The notes under the pieces: model-generated | Told to the model about the DNA's origin: nothing | Databases searched by the model: none | The model's input: the letters and a program-made list of their open reading frames with translations, nothing else | DNA from: Thysanoteuthis rhombus | Taxonomy: Eukaryota; Mollusca; Cephalopoda; Oegopsida; Thysanoteuthidae | DNA: 64,000 bases | Assembly: GCA_963457665.1 (NCBI GenBank) | Contig: OY735202.1 | Location: forward strand, 79,575,960 to 79,639,959 | Direction of reading: 5' to 3' | Part shown: one piece after another, positions 43,955-56,149 of the stretch | Numbering within the stretch: position 1 is the first letter of the stretch | How the letters are laid out: every line of letters begins with the position of its first letter | Translations under genes and position numbers: made by a program

Positions 43955-45760
43955 CTGTCGGCCAAAATTTCGCTGATGATCTCTGAGGATTTTGGTTGTG
44001 AGTCCAGTGTTTGTCTTAATTCTTGCCCTTTGGGTTTTCTGATGTCTCGTTTACAATAAACTGTGCTGTCATGTTCTTGCTATGTGAGGTCGAACATGAT
44101 TCTCTCATGTGCATGTTGTATGATTCTCAGTTTGAGGTTCAATCTTTCTGTCAAGTTCCATGTCTCTTCTCCGTAGATGACTATCAGGCGGATGCAGTGG
44201 TTGCATACCCCTTTTTTTTAGGATGAATGGAATTATCTTTTTCTTGAAAGTCGAGCTAGTTCGATTGAAAGCTTGCTAACCTTGCATGATTCTTCGCTTG
44301 ATTTCTTCTTTTGTGAATTTCATGCAGATTCGTTGTCTTAGATGTATGTAGTGGTCTACTTTCAATTTTGATCTCAGTATCTTTGTTTTCAGTAAGATTC
44401 TTGTACATAACATTTGTTTTGATGAAGTTCAAGTGAAGGCCAACTTTCTCGTTTTCTTCATGTAGTTCGTCTAGCATTATCTGGAGATCATGAAAGTTCT
44501 TAGCAAAGAGAACGATGTCGTCAGCAAATCTGAGGTTACATAGATATTTGCTAACTATTCTGATTCTTTTGTGTTCCCTGTGTAGGTTTTCTGAAGATCA
44601 TCTCAAGGCAGGCTGTGAAGAGTTTATCACCTTGCCTCACTCATTTCTTTGATGGAAAGGGCTCAGAGTCTTCATGTAGCCTAATGAAGAAACTGCTGTT
44701 TCGGTAGATATGTTGCAATACTCCAGCCTACACAGGATCTCCATCTTGTTGTGTCAGTGACTTTGGGAAATCCTCTCTAATGTCAACAAATGCTACCACA
44801 AGAGGCATTCTATATTCAACTACTTTCTCTTTTAGTCGGTTTACTGAATGGAGATAGTTGATGGTTGACTCTTTTCTTTTTCGGAAGTCAGCTGGTTCCC
44901 GTGCTTGGTTTTAATTAAGCGTTTTGGTAATTCGGTAGGTGATAACTTTGGGAAAGAGTTTGTAGATGCCATTGAGTAGGCTTATTGGCCTGAATATGTT
45001 GGTGCCTTTCGGGCTTCCTTTATTATATAACAACATTATGATTGCAGTGTTCCAATTTTCTGGGACTTTACTTTGTTTGAGGCATAAGTTGAAAAGCATA
45101 TCACTTACCCAGTTATGACTTTCCCAGATTTGTTGAGTTGGTCGATGGTGATGTTATCGAAGTTACGTCTGGGAAAATTCTCGAATTGATTAATCTGGGT
45201 TTGTGTTTTCTGTTCGTTTTTCTTTATCATTGGTTCAGTGGAATAGAGGTTTTTGTATAATTCCTGGGCAAATTCGGCAATTGAGTCTCTATCCACTGTC
45301 AAATCTCTATTTTCCGCGAGCAGACTAATTATTTTCTTTCTTCCTTTACCGAGAGATTTCGCAATAGTTTGGAAAACCCTATCTTTTTCGAGAATGCTTT
45401 CAGTGACTTCTATCATGTTTCCTCTTTTAATTTCTTTTTATCTTTTATCTTTTGGATAGTTTTGTTCTGTTCCGTTTCTTCAATCTTTCTTATTCTTGTT
45501 GTTCCCGTGAGGTTCTTGGTTTCTTCTGAGGGTTTACTCATGGTTTGTGTGCTCTTCGACTTATAAATATGGCCGACTTCTATTAAGATTAGTATATTGC
45601 TGCTGAGCTCATATATGCTCTCTTCGGTGAGGAGTCCAGACCTGTTTTTTCCGTTCCATCTTAAATGATTTGGTGAGCTCTTTTTATAAGATATGTGGTT
45701 GCAATTTGGTACAGGATATTTTCCTGCGTTCCATCTTAGTGTTAATCTGAATTTTGCATC
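43955..45760 (-). mobile_element. RTE-type LINE, RT-containing copy (minus strand), inactive
   Basis: Read on the minus strand. The pre-RT linker (about 45560-45740) is followed by RVFQTIAKSLGKGRKKIIS and 'ENRDLTVDRDSI' (45105-45416). Next come NITIDQLNKSGK, MLFNLCLKQSKVPENWNTA and 'FRPISLLNGIYK' (44911-45099), a motif A region near 44790, the FADD box at 44517-44528, and LHEENEKVGLHLNFIKTNVM. The C-terminal end near 43960-44040 is strongly decayed. The endonuclease part is missing. The three frames are split by frameshifts and stops. Its RT is closely similar in block order to the 7590 copy. Confidence 0.85.
44256..45416 (-). pseudogene. RTE reverse transcriptase remnant (minus strand)
   Basis: Would encode RNA-dependent DNA polymerase. 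Three open pieces survive: 45105-45416, 44911-45099 and 44256-44477. The first carries the linker and the start of the RT domain, the second the PISLLNGIYK block, and the third the region after FADD (LHLNFIKTNVM). The catalytic FADD (44517-44528) lies between pieces two and three, outside any long frame. The DNA reads as one element broken by indels, not three genes. Confidence 0.85.
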
Positions 45761-47075
45761 TTATAAATCAGTGGTCATTTCCTTTGCTTGTCAGAAATTC
45801 TGAAGAATAGCCTTGCCTTGAATTATAACATTATTTACTTGAACATTTTTCTACTGTGCTGGTCATTAATCTATACTCTTAATGAATTCTATTTTTCCAC
45901 CACTAAACCTCATTTTGGGGACATAATTGTTACCAACATATTTCATTCATTACGTACATACCTTTTAGTTCAGTTCTTATCGTTAATAATTGAAGGCACA
46001 GTTGATTTGCTCAAAGCCTAGCTTATTGAAGATTGAGATTTGTAGGTCTCTGAATGGTTAATAATATCCATTTTTAACCTTATTATATTAGTTTCGTTGA
46101 TCTACGCTTCTTCACATTCGAATCAGCATCAACATTTTTACCATTTGTACTCATTTTATAAAAATAACGTATTGAATTGTCTTAAATACGTACTAAAAAG
46201 CTCTTGCACATAGTGGTACCGTGTGGTGAAAAACTGCCATAGTGTCAGTTTATTTACAAACATAAATGAGCGGGAAAAAGTCCGCAAAAAAGACACGAAA
46301 GCAACACCTTAAACTCACCCACGAAAACTTACAAAATAGTATTTGAAGAGTGTATTTTGAATGATAAGAGTGATATAATGATTCTCGTATGATCAGTCTC
46401 ACAGAATATACGTTTGTCTGGGGATTTCGATCCAGACACAATATCGTGCGTACGTAGATGATTTTCCGTTCATCAATTTTCGTAAATAAACGAAACCGTA
46501 GCCCATTATTGGGAAGCCTTTAATATATTAAAGCGATGTTTGCACACAAAGCATCATTATTCGAGTATTTTATGACATTTTGTCCTTAAAAATCAGGTGG
46601 AAAATGAAGAAAATGAAGAAATGAAAGCATAAATTTTCTCTTTCAATTCAGCAAAAATTAACGAATTTTTAAGTTACTGGAATTGTATCAGGAGTGTTGA
46701 TTTATAGGATCCGAAAGTTGAACAGACGAATCTTTGGGTTTGATATTGGATTCAATACTTTCAGACCTAAACCTTTTGAACCAACAGTGGACGATTTTGC
46801 ACCTAAATAGTATTCACTTGCAAAGTTGTCGAACGTCACATGTGAACACCATTGGTGGCTTGAAATCTCAATAATGACAAATTCTATCTCTATTTACATT
46901 GCATCTGCAAAGAAAATGTATTTATATTAGTAAATCTTTCATTTTCATCATTATCATCTATGATGCAAAAAAAGATATTCCGTGCGTAGAAACCTCATTG
47001 CTACATGAATAAATGAGATACATCTTCGGAACCTCCAATCTATCCATCTATCTATTTATTTATCCATTTATCTCT

Positions 47076-47078
<3 letters not shown>
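45761..47078. other. Gene-free AT-rich stretch
   Basis: About 1.3 kb; nothing recognised. Confidence 0.5.

Positions 47079-47155
<77 letters not shown>
47079..47155. repeat. (TA)n microsatellite
   Basis: About 38 TA units, preceded by (CTAT)n-like sequence at 47041-47070. Confidence 0.95.
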
Positions 47156-47157
<2 letters not shown>

Positions 47158-48709
47158 CAACCAGACACTGAGGAAAATTATTTTGGAGGCCTTAGATGTC
47201 ACAAAAATTGTCTCATATAGATTTATAGTAATTGCTTCTTTGCTTTCAGATAGGGAAAATGCTGATTTGATCTTTGGTTGCTTAAAAAGCCACTTCATTT
47301 AAAAGCCCATTCTTTCCCAAACTCCTTCCTCTCAAACACTTTCCCTCTGAAAAAAACCCTCATTCAAAGCTGATATTGTAGCAAAATAGAATCTCATTCG
47401 TGCAATGACTCATGTTTGTCTTCTGATTTAGTAAAACAGAATTCCATGTTTTTAAGGAAGTAATAATAAAGTGTCACTTAAGCGCCATCAGATTCACAGA
47501 CGGACTGAAGGGGGATGTCGGGGAGATGGTTTGAGGCTTTTCTTAAATCGATTCATCAGTCAGCCAGTCAATGACAGCGATTGCTGCTATAGATACTAGC
47601 ACATCTAATCAACCAGATATAACTTATGATACACGTATAATGATTTTTATACAAAATTTCATTGTTGTAATATCACCAATTTGGGGTTCATTTTCTTGTT
47701 TTTAAACTAGTGATTCTTAGCAAAGGGGGCTTTTAGGCTTTCAGGTGGGGGGATTGAGCGTTGAATTGGGCCCACAGATTCGCATATTCAATTGTTGAAA
47801 TACTGATGCTTTGGAAATGCTCCTATAACTTAATAACTTTAAAAAAAATAATTCACATAAATATATACTTATATAGAAAATAATAAGATACTTCCAATGT
47901 TATATATATTATTTCGAAAGCACCCTTTTAATCTGACATCTGTAATATGATCAAAAATAACAACGGATACTAAAGGGCTGTTGTTGCTGGTGCGTTTGCC
48001 TGATTTAGCGGAAGTGCTCGATGGTACATTTGCTGACTTTCGTAGAATTGCCTTTTGCTCAAGTTAAAATGATTCGAAGCTGCCCCAAGGTAAGGAAATT
48101 AAGACGCCCACATATGTATAAAATGAGTGCCGGGCACGACAACCTGCCTACTCGTGTCAGTAGCCGTCTCTACGTTTCTTGTATCGTCTCTTGTGTTTCG
48201 AGCCAATTTGTTTCGTGTGGCTTTTCCATAAATACTGCTGCAGGGTATTCTCAAAGGTGCAGATGGATATTAAACATTGCCACAATAGAATGCTTGAATC
48301 TTTTGGCTTGGTATTGTAATAGAGGGGAAAGAAGAGAAAGTTAGTGAGAGAAAGAGCGAGGGAGTGGGGGAGATGAAGCTAAAATAGGGGAAAAAGGAGA
48401 GAAAGGAGAAAGGCGAGGTAGTGAGTGACTCTCTTTACTATGCGAATGAACGCAAGAATAAGTGTACGAGTGTGGATGTCTCAGGTAGAGAGAGAGGGGA
48501 GAGAGTGAAAGAATATCTTTATTGGATAAAACTTGGAGGGAGAGAAAGAGTGAGAGAGAATAAGAGAGAATGACTAGCTTTTATGTATCTATAAATGAAC
48601 AAAATGATATACCTATATATATATATATATATATGTGTGGGTGTCTCTGGTAAAAAGAGATAGAGTGAGAGAGGGGGATAGAGGGGGCCAGTACAGGATA
48701 ATGTTTAAG
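47156..48709. other. Gene-free stretch
   Basis: 48330-48600 is GA-rich. The 107-codon frame 48021-48344 has ordinary composition but no motif I recognise. Not called. Confidence 0.4.
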
Positions 48710-49655
48710 TATAGACTCGGATCCCTTTTATCTCAAGAAAGGAGTAAAACGAAGTGATACCAGCTCACCCAAACTCTTCACAGCCTGCCTCGAGATGAAC
48801 TTCAGTAGACTAGACTGGGAGAGAAAAGGGATTAGAATAGACGGCGAGTATCTGAGCAACCTCAGATTTGCACATGACATTGCCCTTTTCTCAGGAAACC
48901 TGCACGACATTCCAACTAATGATAGATGAACTAAATGAAGATAGCAAGAAATTCGGCCTGCACATGAACTTCAGCAAGACGAAGATCATGTGCAACAACC
49001 ACAACGGAGATAAAAACACGGAGATCAGAATCGAAGACAGAACTGGAGAAAGCACATCACTACATCTACTTAGGACAACGAATCTCCATGAAACCCTCAA
49101 AAGGAGAAGAAATCAAGTGAAGGATCACACTAAGATGGCAAGCCTTTGGCAGAGCAAGCTCAACCTTCAAAAACAAGACGTTCCCAATAATCCTAAAAAG
49201 AAGAGTATACAACCAATTCACCCTTTCGATAGTCACTTATGGAGCTGAAACATGGAACCTAACCAAGAGACAGATCCGCAAACTGAGAAGCATGCAACGC
49301 GCATATAAGAAAATTATGCTAGGCCTCACATGGAGAGACCACAAGTAAGCCCAGTACATCCGGGAAAAGACAGAAGTCAGGGACATCATAGAATCCATTA
49401 AAAAGCTCAAATAGCAGTTGGTTGGCCATGTTGAACGAATGGTGGACAACCGATGGACATCACGACTCACGACATGGATCCCCCCGATATTACACACGGA
49501 ACCGAGGCCGGCAGAATATTAGATGGAGAGACGAGCTGGACAAATTCAGAAAGTACTGGCTCTGCGACGCCCATGATAAAGAAATGTGGCGAATCCTGAG
49601 GAAGGTCTATGTCCAACGACGGATATTGAAAGACCGATGATGATGATATGCAAAT
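48710..49655 (+). mobile_element. RTE-type LINE, 3' third, inactive
   Basis: Starts inside the RT domain (KKGVKR.DTSSPKLFTACL) and runs to the 3' end. It includes the segment that the 7590 copy has lost: an RISMKPSKGEEIK-like stretch and VTYGAETWNLTKRQIRKLR (about 49060-49290), then LGLTWRDHK, DIIESI, a WTSRLTTW block, RNRGRQNIRWRDELDKFRKY and MWRILRKVYVQRRILKDR. The element ends in GATGATGATATG (49637-49648). It is 5' truncated, as is usual for LINEs, and carries several stops. Confidence 0.85.
48720..49640 (+). pseudogene. RTE RT C-terminal part and C-terminal domain remnant
   Basis: Encodes the end of the RT palm and the RTE C-terminal domain. The catalytic box reads FAHD (48867-48878): the first metal-binding Asp is replaced by His (CAT), so the enzyme would be dead even with the frame intact. 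The frame is split over 48868-49248 and 49422-49640 and further stops occur near 49345 and 49412. The Trp-rich C-terminal end is the best preserved in the window. Confidence 0.82.
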
Positions 49656-49965
49656 ATATAATGATCAGTATAAAGACATAGACGAAAGGTTGTGTAACGA
49701 CACAGGCAGTGGAAACTCTGGACAAAACAGATTACGTTAATTTGCACTTATGCCCTCTGAGAAAGCAGGATTCCCTTTCTTTTTCCTCCACCCTGAGCTA
49801 TGGGTAATCTAGCAAGGTAGACTGGGTACTCTACCCTTTGGTGGCACCTAGTATAGGGGAAGGACATATTCAGAATTCAAATGAGGCTCACCATAGTGAC
49901 CACGTGTGAGCTAAATTAGCCTGTGGCTTCTCATTTCCCAATCATTCTCAGTCAGTCGGTGGACC

Positions 49966-49966
<1 letters not shown>
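49656..49966. other. Gene-free stretch
   Basis: Nothing recognised. Confidence 0.4.
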
Positions 49967-50006
<40 letters not shown>

Positions 50007-50024
50007 CACACACGCACTCGGAGA

Positions 50025-50102
<78 letters not shown>
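49967..50102. repeat. (GAT)n, then (TC)n(TA)n
   Basis: About 12 GAT units (49967-50004), a 26-bp spacer, TC about 50031-50060, TA to 50102. 50103-50577 holds nothing recognised. Confidence 0.95.
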
Positions 50103-50105
<3 letters not shown>

Positions 50106-50577
50106 CGAGAGAGGGATAGAAAGTGAGAAAGAGATTCTTATGCAATATTCTCTGTCTCATCACATTTACAAACTTATTTTTTCAATGCACAAGGATACGA
50201 GTTCCATTGAATTCATATACAGTTCAACTCATTGAATGATTTCATAGAAAATCTGAGGTTCATAACTGTTTTATTCTTTCTCTTCCAGACTATTGAAAAT
50301 TGAGAGCCTGAAATTTTTCAGAGGAAAGATCACCTATAGTGCTGCTTTTTTATAATTTCAATCTCTTATCCTCAAAGGAAATACACGGGGGCATGTAGTC
50401 GACTCTAAAGAAGATAGTTCCTTCTTACAGCATAGTTTAAACGTGGACAGCTAGATTTGAACGAGGCAAGCAAAGCTTTTAAGATGGCCCTCGTCCAGGA
50501 AGGTGTGTCACCGTCTCTACACAGAAAACAATCGTCAAAATCCATGGCATAGTCTAAGACTTACATTGCCTCAGATT

Positions 50578-51015
50578 ATTAGGAACCATCAACCAGAACT
50601 GTCACCAAAAATGTCAAAGTATGTTTCTACAGTTTTCAAGTTGGTCCGGTTGGCTGCATCGCTGCCCAGCGAAGCATATATGCATGTTTGAATGTATGTA
50701 TCCCGCGTACAAACACTTCCAATCAAGCTAGAAGGATGAAACATTGAACACTTATTCAGTATTTTTTTCCACCTTCATCAAATAGGTTTATAGTTGAGGG
50801 CATTTACAATATAAGTGTATGCTAAATTATACACTTAGTTTGAGCCCACTTGTTGTTTGAAAATTCAGACTTTTTAGTAATCACTGTAAAAACCAAAGTT
50901 GAGAGAAGTTACTCATTCATTGCTTCACTTTTTAATTGATAACCCCCAACCCTGCATGCTACTAAGAAACATTAATCACTTGACGGTTTCCATTGCTTTA
51001 TCAATAAGTTGATAA
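50578..51015 (+). repeat. Dispersed repeat A, copy 10 (full length)
   Basis: AACCATCAACCAGAACTGTC, 'ttctacagttttcaagttggtccggttggctg', GAATGTATGTATCCCGCGTA (short TATG seed), 'caagctagaagg', TTTATAGTTGAGGGC, 'acaatataagtgtatgctaaatt', 'aaattcagactttttagtaatcac', AAGTTACTCATTCATTGC and the end 'tgacggtttccattg'. Confidence 0.85.
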
Positions 51016-51664
51016 CTATATTATTTCAAATAACTAACTTTTTGTGCTTCCATGACCTTCTTTGTGCGCTAGTTGCAAAAATTTGCACACGCACGCACAA
51101 GCATCTTTTAAGCCAATGCTTGACGAATCTAGCCTTTTTTTAGCTATCTAAAACGAATGTTGTCTTCTGGAATACACTGTCGATTTTAGCCAATATAAAT
51201 TCAGAAAATGGCTATTGTTTTTATGGAAATAAAAGCCATTAATTTATTCTCAAAATCCATACAAAGGTTCCCAAAAGCATGATTATACAGGATATTGACA
51301 AGATTAACGGAATAATGAAAGACATTTTTCCAAGCTCTGAGATTCTGTAGCCAGTCATTGAAAAATCTAACCACTTTTAGGCATTTAAAATGACTACCGA
51401 TTGCTGGTTGTGTAAAGCCAAATATTTTCAAAACTTGTATCAATGGAAGACTACTGCCCGAAAACCCATTACACTTTCTTTAGTTTTTACTCAAAAGGTT
51501 CCATGGAAGATTGAATCGTAAATGACCCAGAAAGAATAACCAAATGGTGGGTCTCAGTGTTCCTTAATCTTTTCTATCCAACTCCTGTCGAAGTCTTTTC
51601 TACTGTAACAAGAAAGACATGAACAATCCCCATCAAACAGGAAAGACAGGAACAATCCTCATCA
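51016..51664. other. Gene-free stretch
   Basis: Nothing recognised. Confidence 0.45.
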
Positions 51665-51735
51665 AAATTTCCCTGTCGTGATTTGAAATAATGACCTCCT
51701 GATTGGTGTCTCTTACCGAGCTAAATAATCTACCA
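51665..51735 (-). mobile_element. tRNA-derived SINE head (family S, minus strand)
   Basis: On the minus strand: TTTAGCTCGGTAAGAGACAC, AATCAGGAGGTCATTATTTC, AAATCACGACAGGGAAAT. It matches the heads at 22008 and 62865. Confidence 0.65.
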
Positions 51736-52304
51736 AAATTGTAGTCAAGGAATGTGCTGCTAAATTCCATTTTGATATATCAATACATTTATACAAAAAA
51801 AAAAATATTTTCATGGTTTTTATAATTTATCATATATACAATACAAAAGTTGGATTATTTATCTTCAGTCGAATTAAAAGTAGGAGTATGTGACCCGACT
51901 GCAACAAGGCTTATTTTATTTATGTCCCACTTCGACAATTCAAAAGCTTTGTTATACTACTCACTATGAAAAAGCTAATTCAGTCATAAATCACGTGGCC
52001 AAAAGAATCACTTCTCATGAGCTTTTTCATGTGTATGATTTAATTTTTGGCCTTTACTCCAAACTGGCCAAGAGGTTCCGAGTAATTAATTGAACTGAGT
52101 ATTAAAAAAAAATTCTGTCCAAGGCAAATCAACTCCAGGTCTATCGATTGCTATTTACAATTCATTAAAAGAAAATAAAAAAGACAAACAAAGTATTATA
52201 ATATAAATATCATAAAACAGAAATGATCGACATCGAGCTTAAAAGCCGACAAACGTGGCTTTTAAGAGAGTATCAGCAATGTATATGTATGGAAATATAA
52301 AAGA
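51736..52304. other. Gene-free AT-rich stretch
   Basis: Nothing recognised; a 67-codon frame at 51890 has no motif. Confidence 0.45.
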
Positions 52305-52398
52305 TTCAAGAAAATAAAATGGAAGAAAGATAGGATGTGAGGAAGAATATGAGGTGAATGAATATCTGAGAAGAGCAAGCGAGAAAATAAGTATTTTC

Positions 52399-52446
<48 letters not shown>

Positions 52447-52690
52447 AAAACGGCCTATTATTAGTAGCAGTGATTGAAAAATAAAGACAAAGAGTAATAA
52501 AAGAAGGAGGAAGATCACAAAAAGAATAAAAAAGAGAAAGACTTTCAGAAGAGTTTGACAAAAGAGTCAAGAGAAAAATAAAATGATACTCTATGGATGA
52601 GAAAGAAAGATTGAGAAAGAAAATGAAGCGAATGAATATTTGAAGAAAGCAGACGAGAAAAAAGTTAGAAGATACAAGAGATTTTGCTTG
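52305..52690. repeat. Purine-rich tract with (GATA)n
   Basis: A/G-rich plus strand interrupted by about 11 GATA units at 52399-52443. The open frames here are pyrimidine-strand artefacts. Confidence 0.9.
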
Positions 52691-52849
52691 ATGAAAACCT
52701 GCCATTCAATATATTTAGGTAAAGCATTTCTGGTGAAAATTATATTTCCTAAAAGTTCCATTGGAAGAATTGCAGATGACCCAGAATGAATGACCTAAAT
52801 GAGAGATAGAACGTTACCCCCGTCAAGATCAACGATCAGGTACGTTGAG

Positions 52850-52890
52850 AGATTGTGATTGGCCAATGATGATTGACGTCACAAGCACAA
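52850..52890. promoter_or_regulatory. CCAAT palindrome next to a CRE-like site
   Basis: ATTGGCCAAT followed 8 bases later by TTGACGTCA. Both are common promoter elements in animals, but no gene or transcription start follows, so this may be chance or part of a repeat. Confidence 0.25.
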
Positions 52891-53099
52891 GCTCAATTGA
52901 GTGGGTTATTGATCCCGAAGCGCGTCGTAAGGGTTTGATCGCTTGGTAGGATTTCCATTGAACATTTTCAAAAGGAACATAAAATCTTTCTTTCACTCCT
53001 GAAGATGAAATAGAAGTTTCAAGCAAATGAAAAAGAAATAAAAGTATATTTAAAAATAAGAAACAGGTCAGGTGAGTCACTAAAAGGAACTGTCAAGTT

Positions 53100-53300
53100 G
53101 CAAATGTATTTTGGATGCATGCCTTGATAAGGTGATCAAAAAAAAAATGAGTAAGGTACGTCTCTCGCATTTTGTTGTTCTAAATTAAAAAAAAAAGAAG
53201 CGTAAATGCTGCTGGAAGCCAGACGGGAGCCCAACTTGAAAACTGAGTGAAGCCTAATCGGATAATTTTGATGCCAGTTTTGGTTGACAGTTTTTAACAA
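53100..53300 (-). repeat. Dispersed repeat A, copy 11 (minus strand, internally deleted)
   Basis: On the minus strand the 5' blocks AACTGTCAACCAAAACTGGC, 'tcagttttcaagttgggc' and the 3' blocks 'aatgcgagagacgtacc', 'tgatcaccttatcaaggcatgcatcc' are joined, with the middle of the family absent. Confidence 0.65.
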
Positions 53301-53544
53301 ACCTGGTTGCTGCAGGGTCAAACTTATTCCTACTTCTATAAGTCTTGTTTTGTACATATAATTTGTGCATAATTATTTTTTTTAAAAAGTTAGTATACAT
53401 GTGTTTATTTGTCAGGATGAAGTATTTCCTTGCACATTTGTAACAAATTTCCGTAGATTTGTAAGACATCACAAAGACGTCACTTTCCAATCGCAGGAGG
53501 TAAACAATTATTTTATATTGGTTTGAGTTGCCGTACAAACTGTG

Positions 53545-53645
53545 ATGAGTTCACTCCCCTAAATCAGGTGAGGATTGAACTTGTTCTTGTTTCGATGAAG
53601 GAACAAAATTAGCGGCTGCCTACGACTTGGAGAGGAGTTTGACGT
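53545..53645 (+). mobile_element. SINE family S body fragment
   Basis: GAGTTCACTCCCCTAAATCA, 'ttgttcttgtttcgatgaagg', 'gcctacgacttggagaggagtttgacg' align with 62965-63058, the body that follows the tRNA-like head there. The head is missing. Confidence 0.5.
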
Positions 53646-53649
53646 AAGA

Positions 53650-53785
53650 TTCAAGAAAACAAATGTCGTTCAGGTGAAGAGAAAGAAAGATAAAGAAAGA
53701 AAATAACACAAATGAATATGAAATGAAGTAAAAAGAGTAATGTTAAAAGATGGAAAATAGCAAAAAGAAAGAGAGGAAAAAAGTC
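53650..53785. repeat. Purine-rich tract
   Basis: GAAAGA-type A/G-rich plus strand. 53786-54104 has nothing recognised. Confidence 0.8.
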
Positions 53786-54104
53786 ACATAATCTCTCTAG
53801 CTTCTTCAAAATCTGAAAGGTTGGCAACATCGAATTCCTTTCTCCATACATCATCAATCCCAAACTAATGTCCCATTTCAACTCCTTTATTGGTAGTTGC
53901 TGTAAATGGAATTTGCAAATTTTAGTAAAACAAGCCAACCTCAGTTGAGAGAGTGAATTTATTATCAATTTTTGCGTACGTCATTGTGGTACTGTTATTT
54001 GTACATGACGCCATTGGTCTGGTAATTGTCGCCCACCACGCATGGTTACATACGAGGATAAAGTCAAAATTCAATCGTAATCGTTTGCCCAAAAAGGGTT
54101 AAAT

Positions 54105-54371
54105 TGATTAAAGGTAATAAAAGAGAGAAAAACGGATAAAAGTAAACAAAAATCAAAGGGAAGAGAAGAAAAGGTGATTTGAGATTGAGAATGACTTGAA
54201 GAAAAATGATGAATAAAAGGAAAGAACAATGAGAATGAAAGAAATAAGAGAGAAAAACTGAGATAAAAAAGGAAGACAAAGCAAAAGAGAAAAGCAGAAA
54301 ATAGAAAATTATTTAGTTGGTTGACAGTAAAAAAAAAACACATTGAAAAAATATAATTACAAATAGAAAGG

Positions 54372-54432
<61 letters not shown>

Positions 54433-54480
54433 CAGAGAAATGGAAATGAACGGACGGGAAAAAGAAAGGAAAAGTGTTGG
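54105..54480. repeat. Purine-rich tract with (GA)n
   Basis: A/G-rich throughout, with about 28 perfect GA units at 54372-54427. The minus-strand hydrophobic frames are artefacts. Confidence 0.9.
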
Positions 54481-55329
54481 AACATAGATTGAAATACACA
54501 AATATGGTTAAAAACTCGCCACCGAAGCATCAAAATTTGAAATCATGTAAAAAAAAAAGGAAATCCCATCAAAGAATAAATATCGTCATCACTGGCATTT
54601 CCCACTGGATTACATATCATAATAAAAAAACACCTAAATAAACACCAAGATGCATCAAGATATTCTTAATAAACTCATAAAATTAAACCCCCAAAAGCTC
54701 AAAAAGCTTGTTTTTCCGAAAAAACAACAACAACAACAAACAAACAAAAAAAAAACAATTAGAAGGTGTTGGGGAGTACTGATGTTAATTTCTATATCTG
54801 TAGACAAACCGGTATGGCCAAGAGCGTTTGATGATATAAACACATGCACATATAAAAAGGGATAAAAAAACCCTTTGCCACCTTTGGTGGCTACGGTTGC
54901 TCAACATCCATTACATTGTAAAAACTAAATTGTTACGGCCAAATTGCAATCATATGGAGAACCTCCCATGGCAGCTACATTAATCCTCATTTGAAAAAAA
55001 TCTCTGTACAAATAATATAATAATACGAGCCTAAGGCCGACACTATCCTTGTCCCCATCCCCGAAACCTCTGATCGGCCAGGCTGCGAAGAAATAAATGA
55101 ATTAATGTTCCTTAAATCAAACTTCAAGAAAGAGAGAAGCAGGTACAATAGAAGCGGCATTTATCCGCCTCCCTCACGAAGGCCAAATGTAATATAAGCA
55201 CGTGTGGGTAGGAACAGAGATTGTTCAGTTTTCTCAGAATTTGCCTTTTAGCACATCTGAGGCATCAAGGATTGACCATGGCCCTAACCCTTATTTTTTC
55301 TCTCTCCTTTCTGCCTTCTCTCTCTGAGG
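54481..55329. other. Gene-free stretch
   Basis: Short (CAA)n(CAAA)n at 54724-54755. Nothing else recognised. Confidence 0.45.
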
Positions 55330-55450
55330 GCTTTCTTCCAAACCTGCAATAATAGAAAAGTCTACGCTGCAATCACCTTGAGCACACTAACACCTTTACA
55401 AGCTCTACCACTTACAAGACTTTCTACATCTACGATAATTCTAACCACAG
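55330..55450 (+). mobile_element. Penelope-like element fragment (linker region)
   Basis: Aligns with 4015-4105 of the full Penelope-like element: 'ccaaacctgcaa', AGTCTACGCTGCAATCACCT, 'gagcacactaacacctttacaagc' and TCTACCACTTACAAG. It corresponds to the Cys-rich linker just before GIY-YIG. The endonuclease part is absent. Confidence 0.65.
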
Positions 55451-55567
55451 AAGCAAAAATGTCATCTATCCCCTATGATGTATTAAATGCCAACTGCTAT
55501 ATAAGAGCGAGTCATGATGAGGCTCAGAGAGGGCAGAAATATGAACTAGTTTGTGTAGCGAATCCAT

Positions 55568-55643
<76 letters not shown>

Positions 55644-55697
55644 GCCAAGGACATGTATCCGGTAAAAATAAACATTTCATGCCTCTCACACACATCA

Positions 55698-55747
<50 letters not shown>
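55568..55747. repeat. Two (TA)n microsatellites with a 57-bp spacer
   Basis: TA 55568-55640 and TA 55698-55747. Confidence 0.95.
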
Positions 55748-55749
<2 letters not shown>

Positions 55750-55919
55750 ATAAAATATGGAAAAATGGAACATAGCATTGGTTGAATATTTGTTTCCCAA
55801 TGTTAGCTCGGCATGTAGAATCTATCTGATGAGTTAAAATTACGAAACGAAAGTTGAACCTTTGTTATTGATCAATTTTCCTCATTTGATCGTCTCAATA
55901 TTGTCTCTACTCAATGCTA

Positions 55920-56130
55920 AGCAAGATTTCGAAGAAAAATTCATAAAGCACAAATGGATGAAAACAGAACAATTAGGCAAAAAAGCGGAAATGAAATAAT
56001 GGGTAGAAAAACGAGAATAGAAAGCGACAGAAATAAGCGTTGAAAGAATGTAGAGAGTAAGGTAAAAACGAGAGAGAGAGAGAGAGGGAGAGAGCGAGAG
56101 AGCGAGAGAGAGAGAGTAAGGAGAAAACAA
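55920..56130. repeat. Purine-rich tract ending in (GA)n
   Basis: GAAA/GA-rich plus strand; GA run with GC interruptions at 56070-56117. Confidence 0.85.
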
Positions 56131-56149
56131 AAACAGGTCTGATAATTCA

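Noticed and set aside
48021..48344. 107-codon open frame
   Set aside because: No motif recognised, and the flanks are repeat-rich gene-free DNA.
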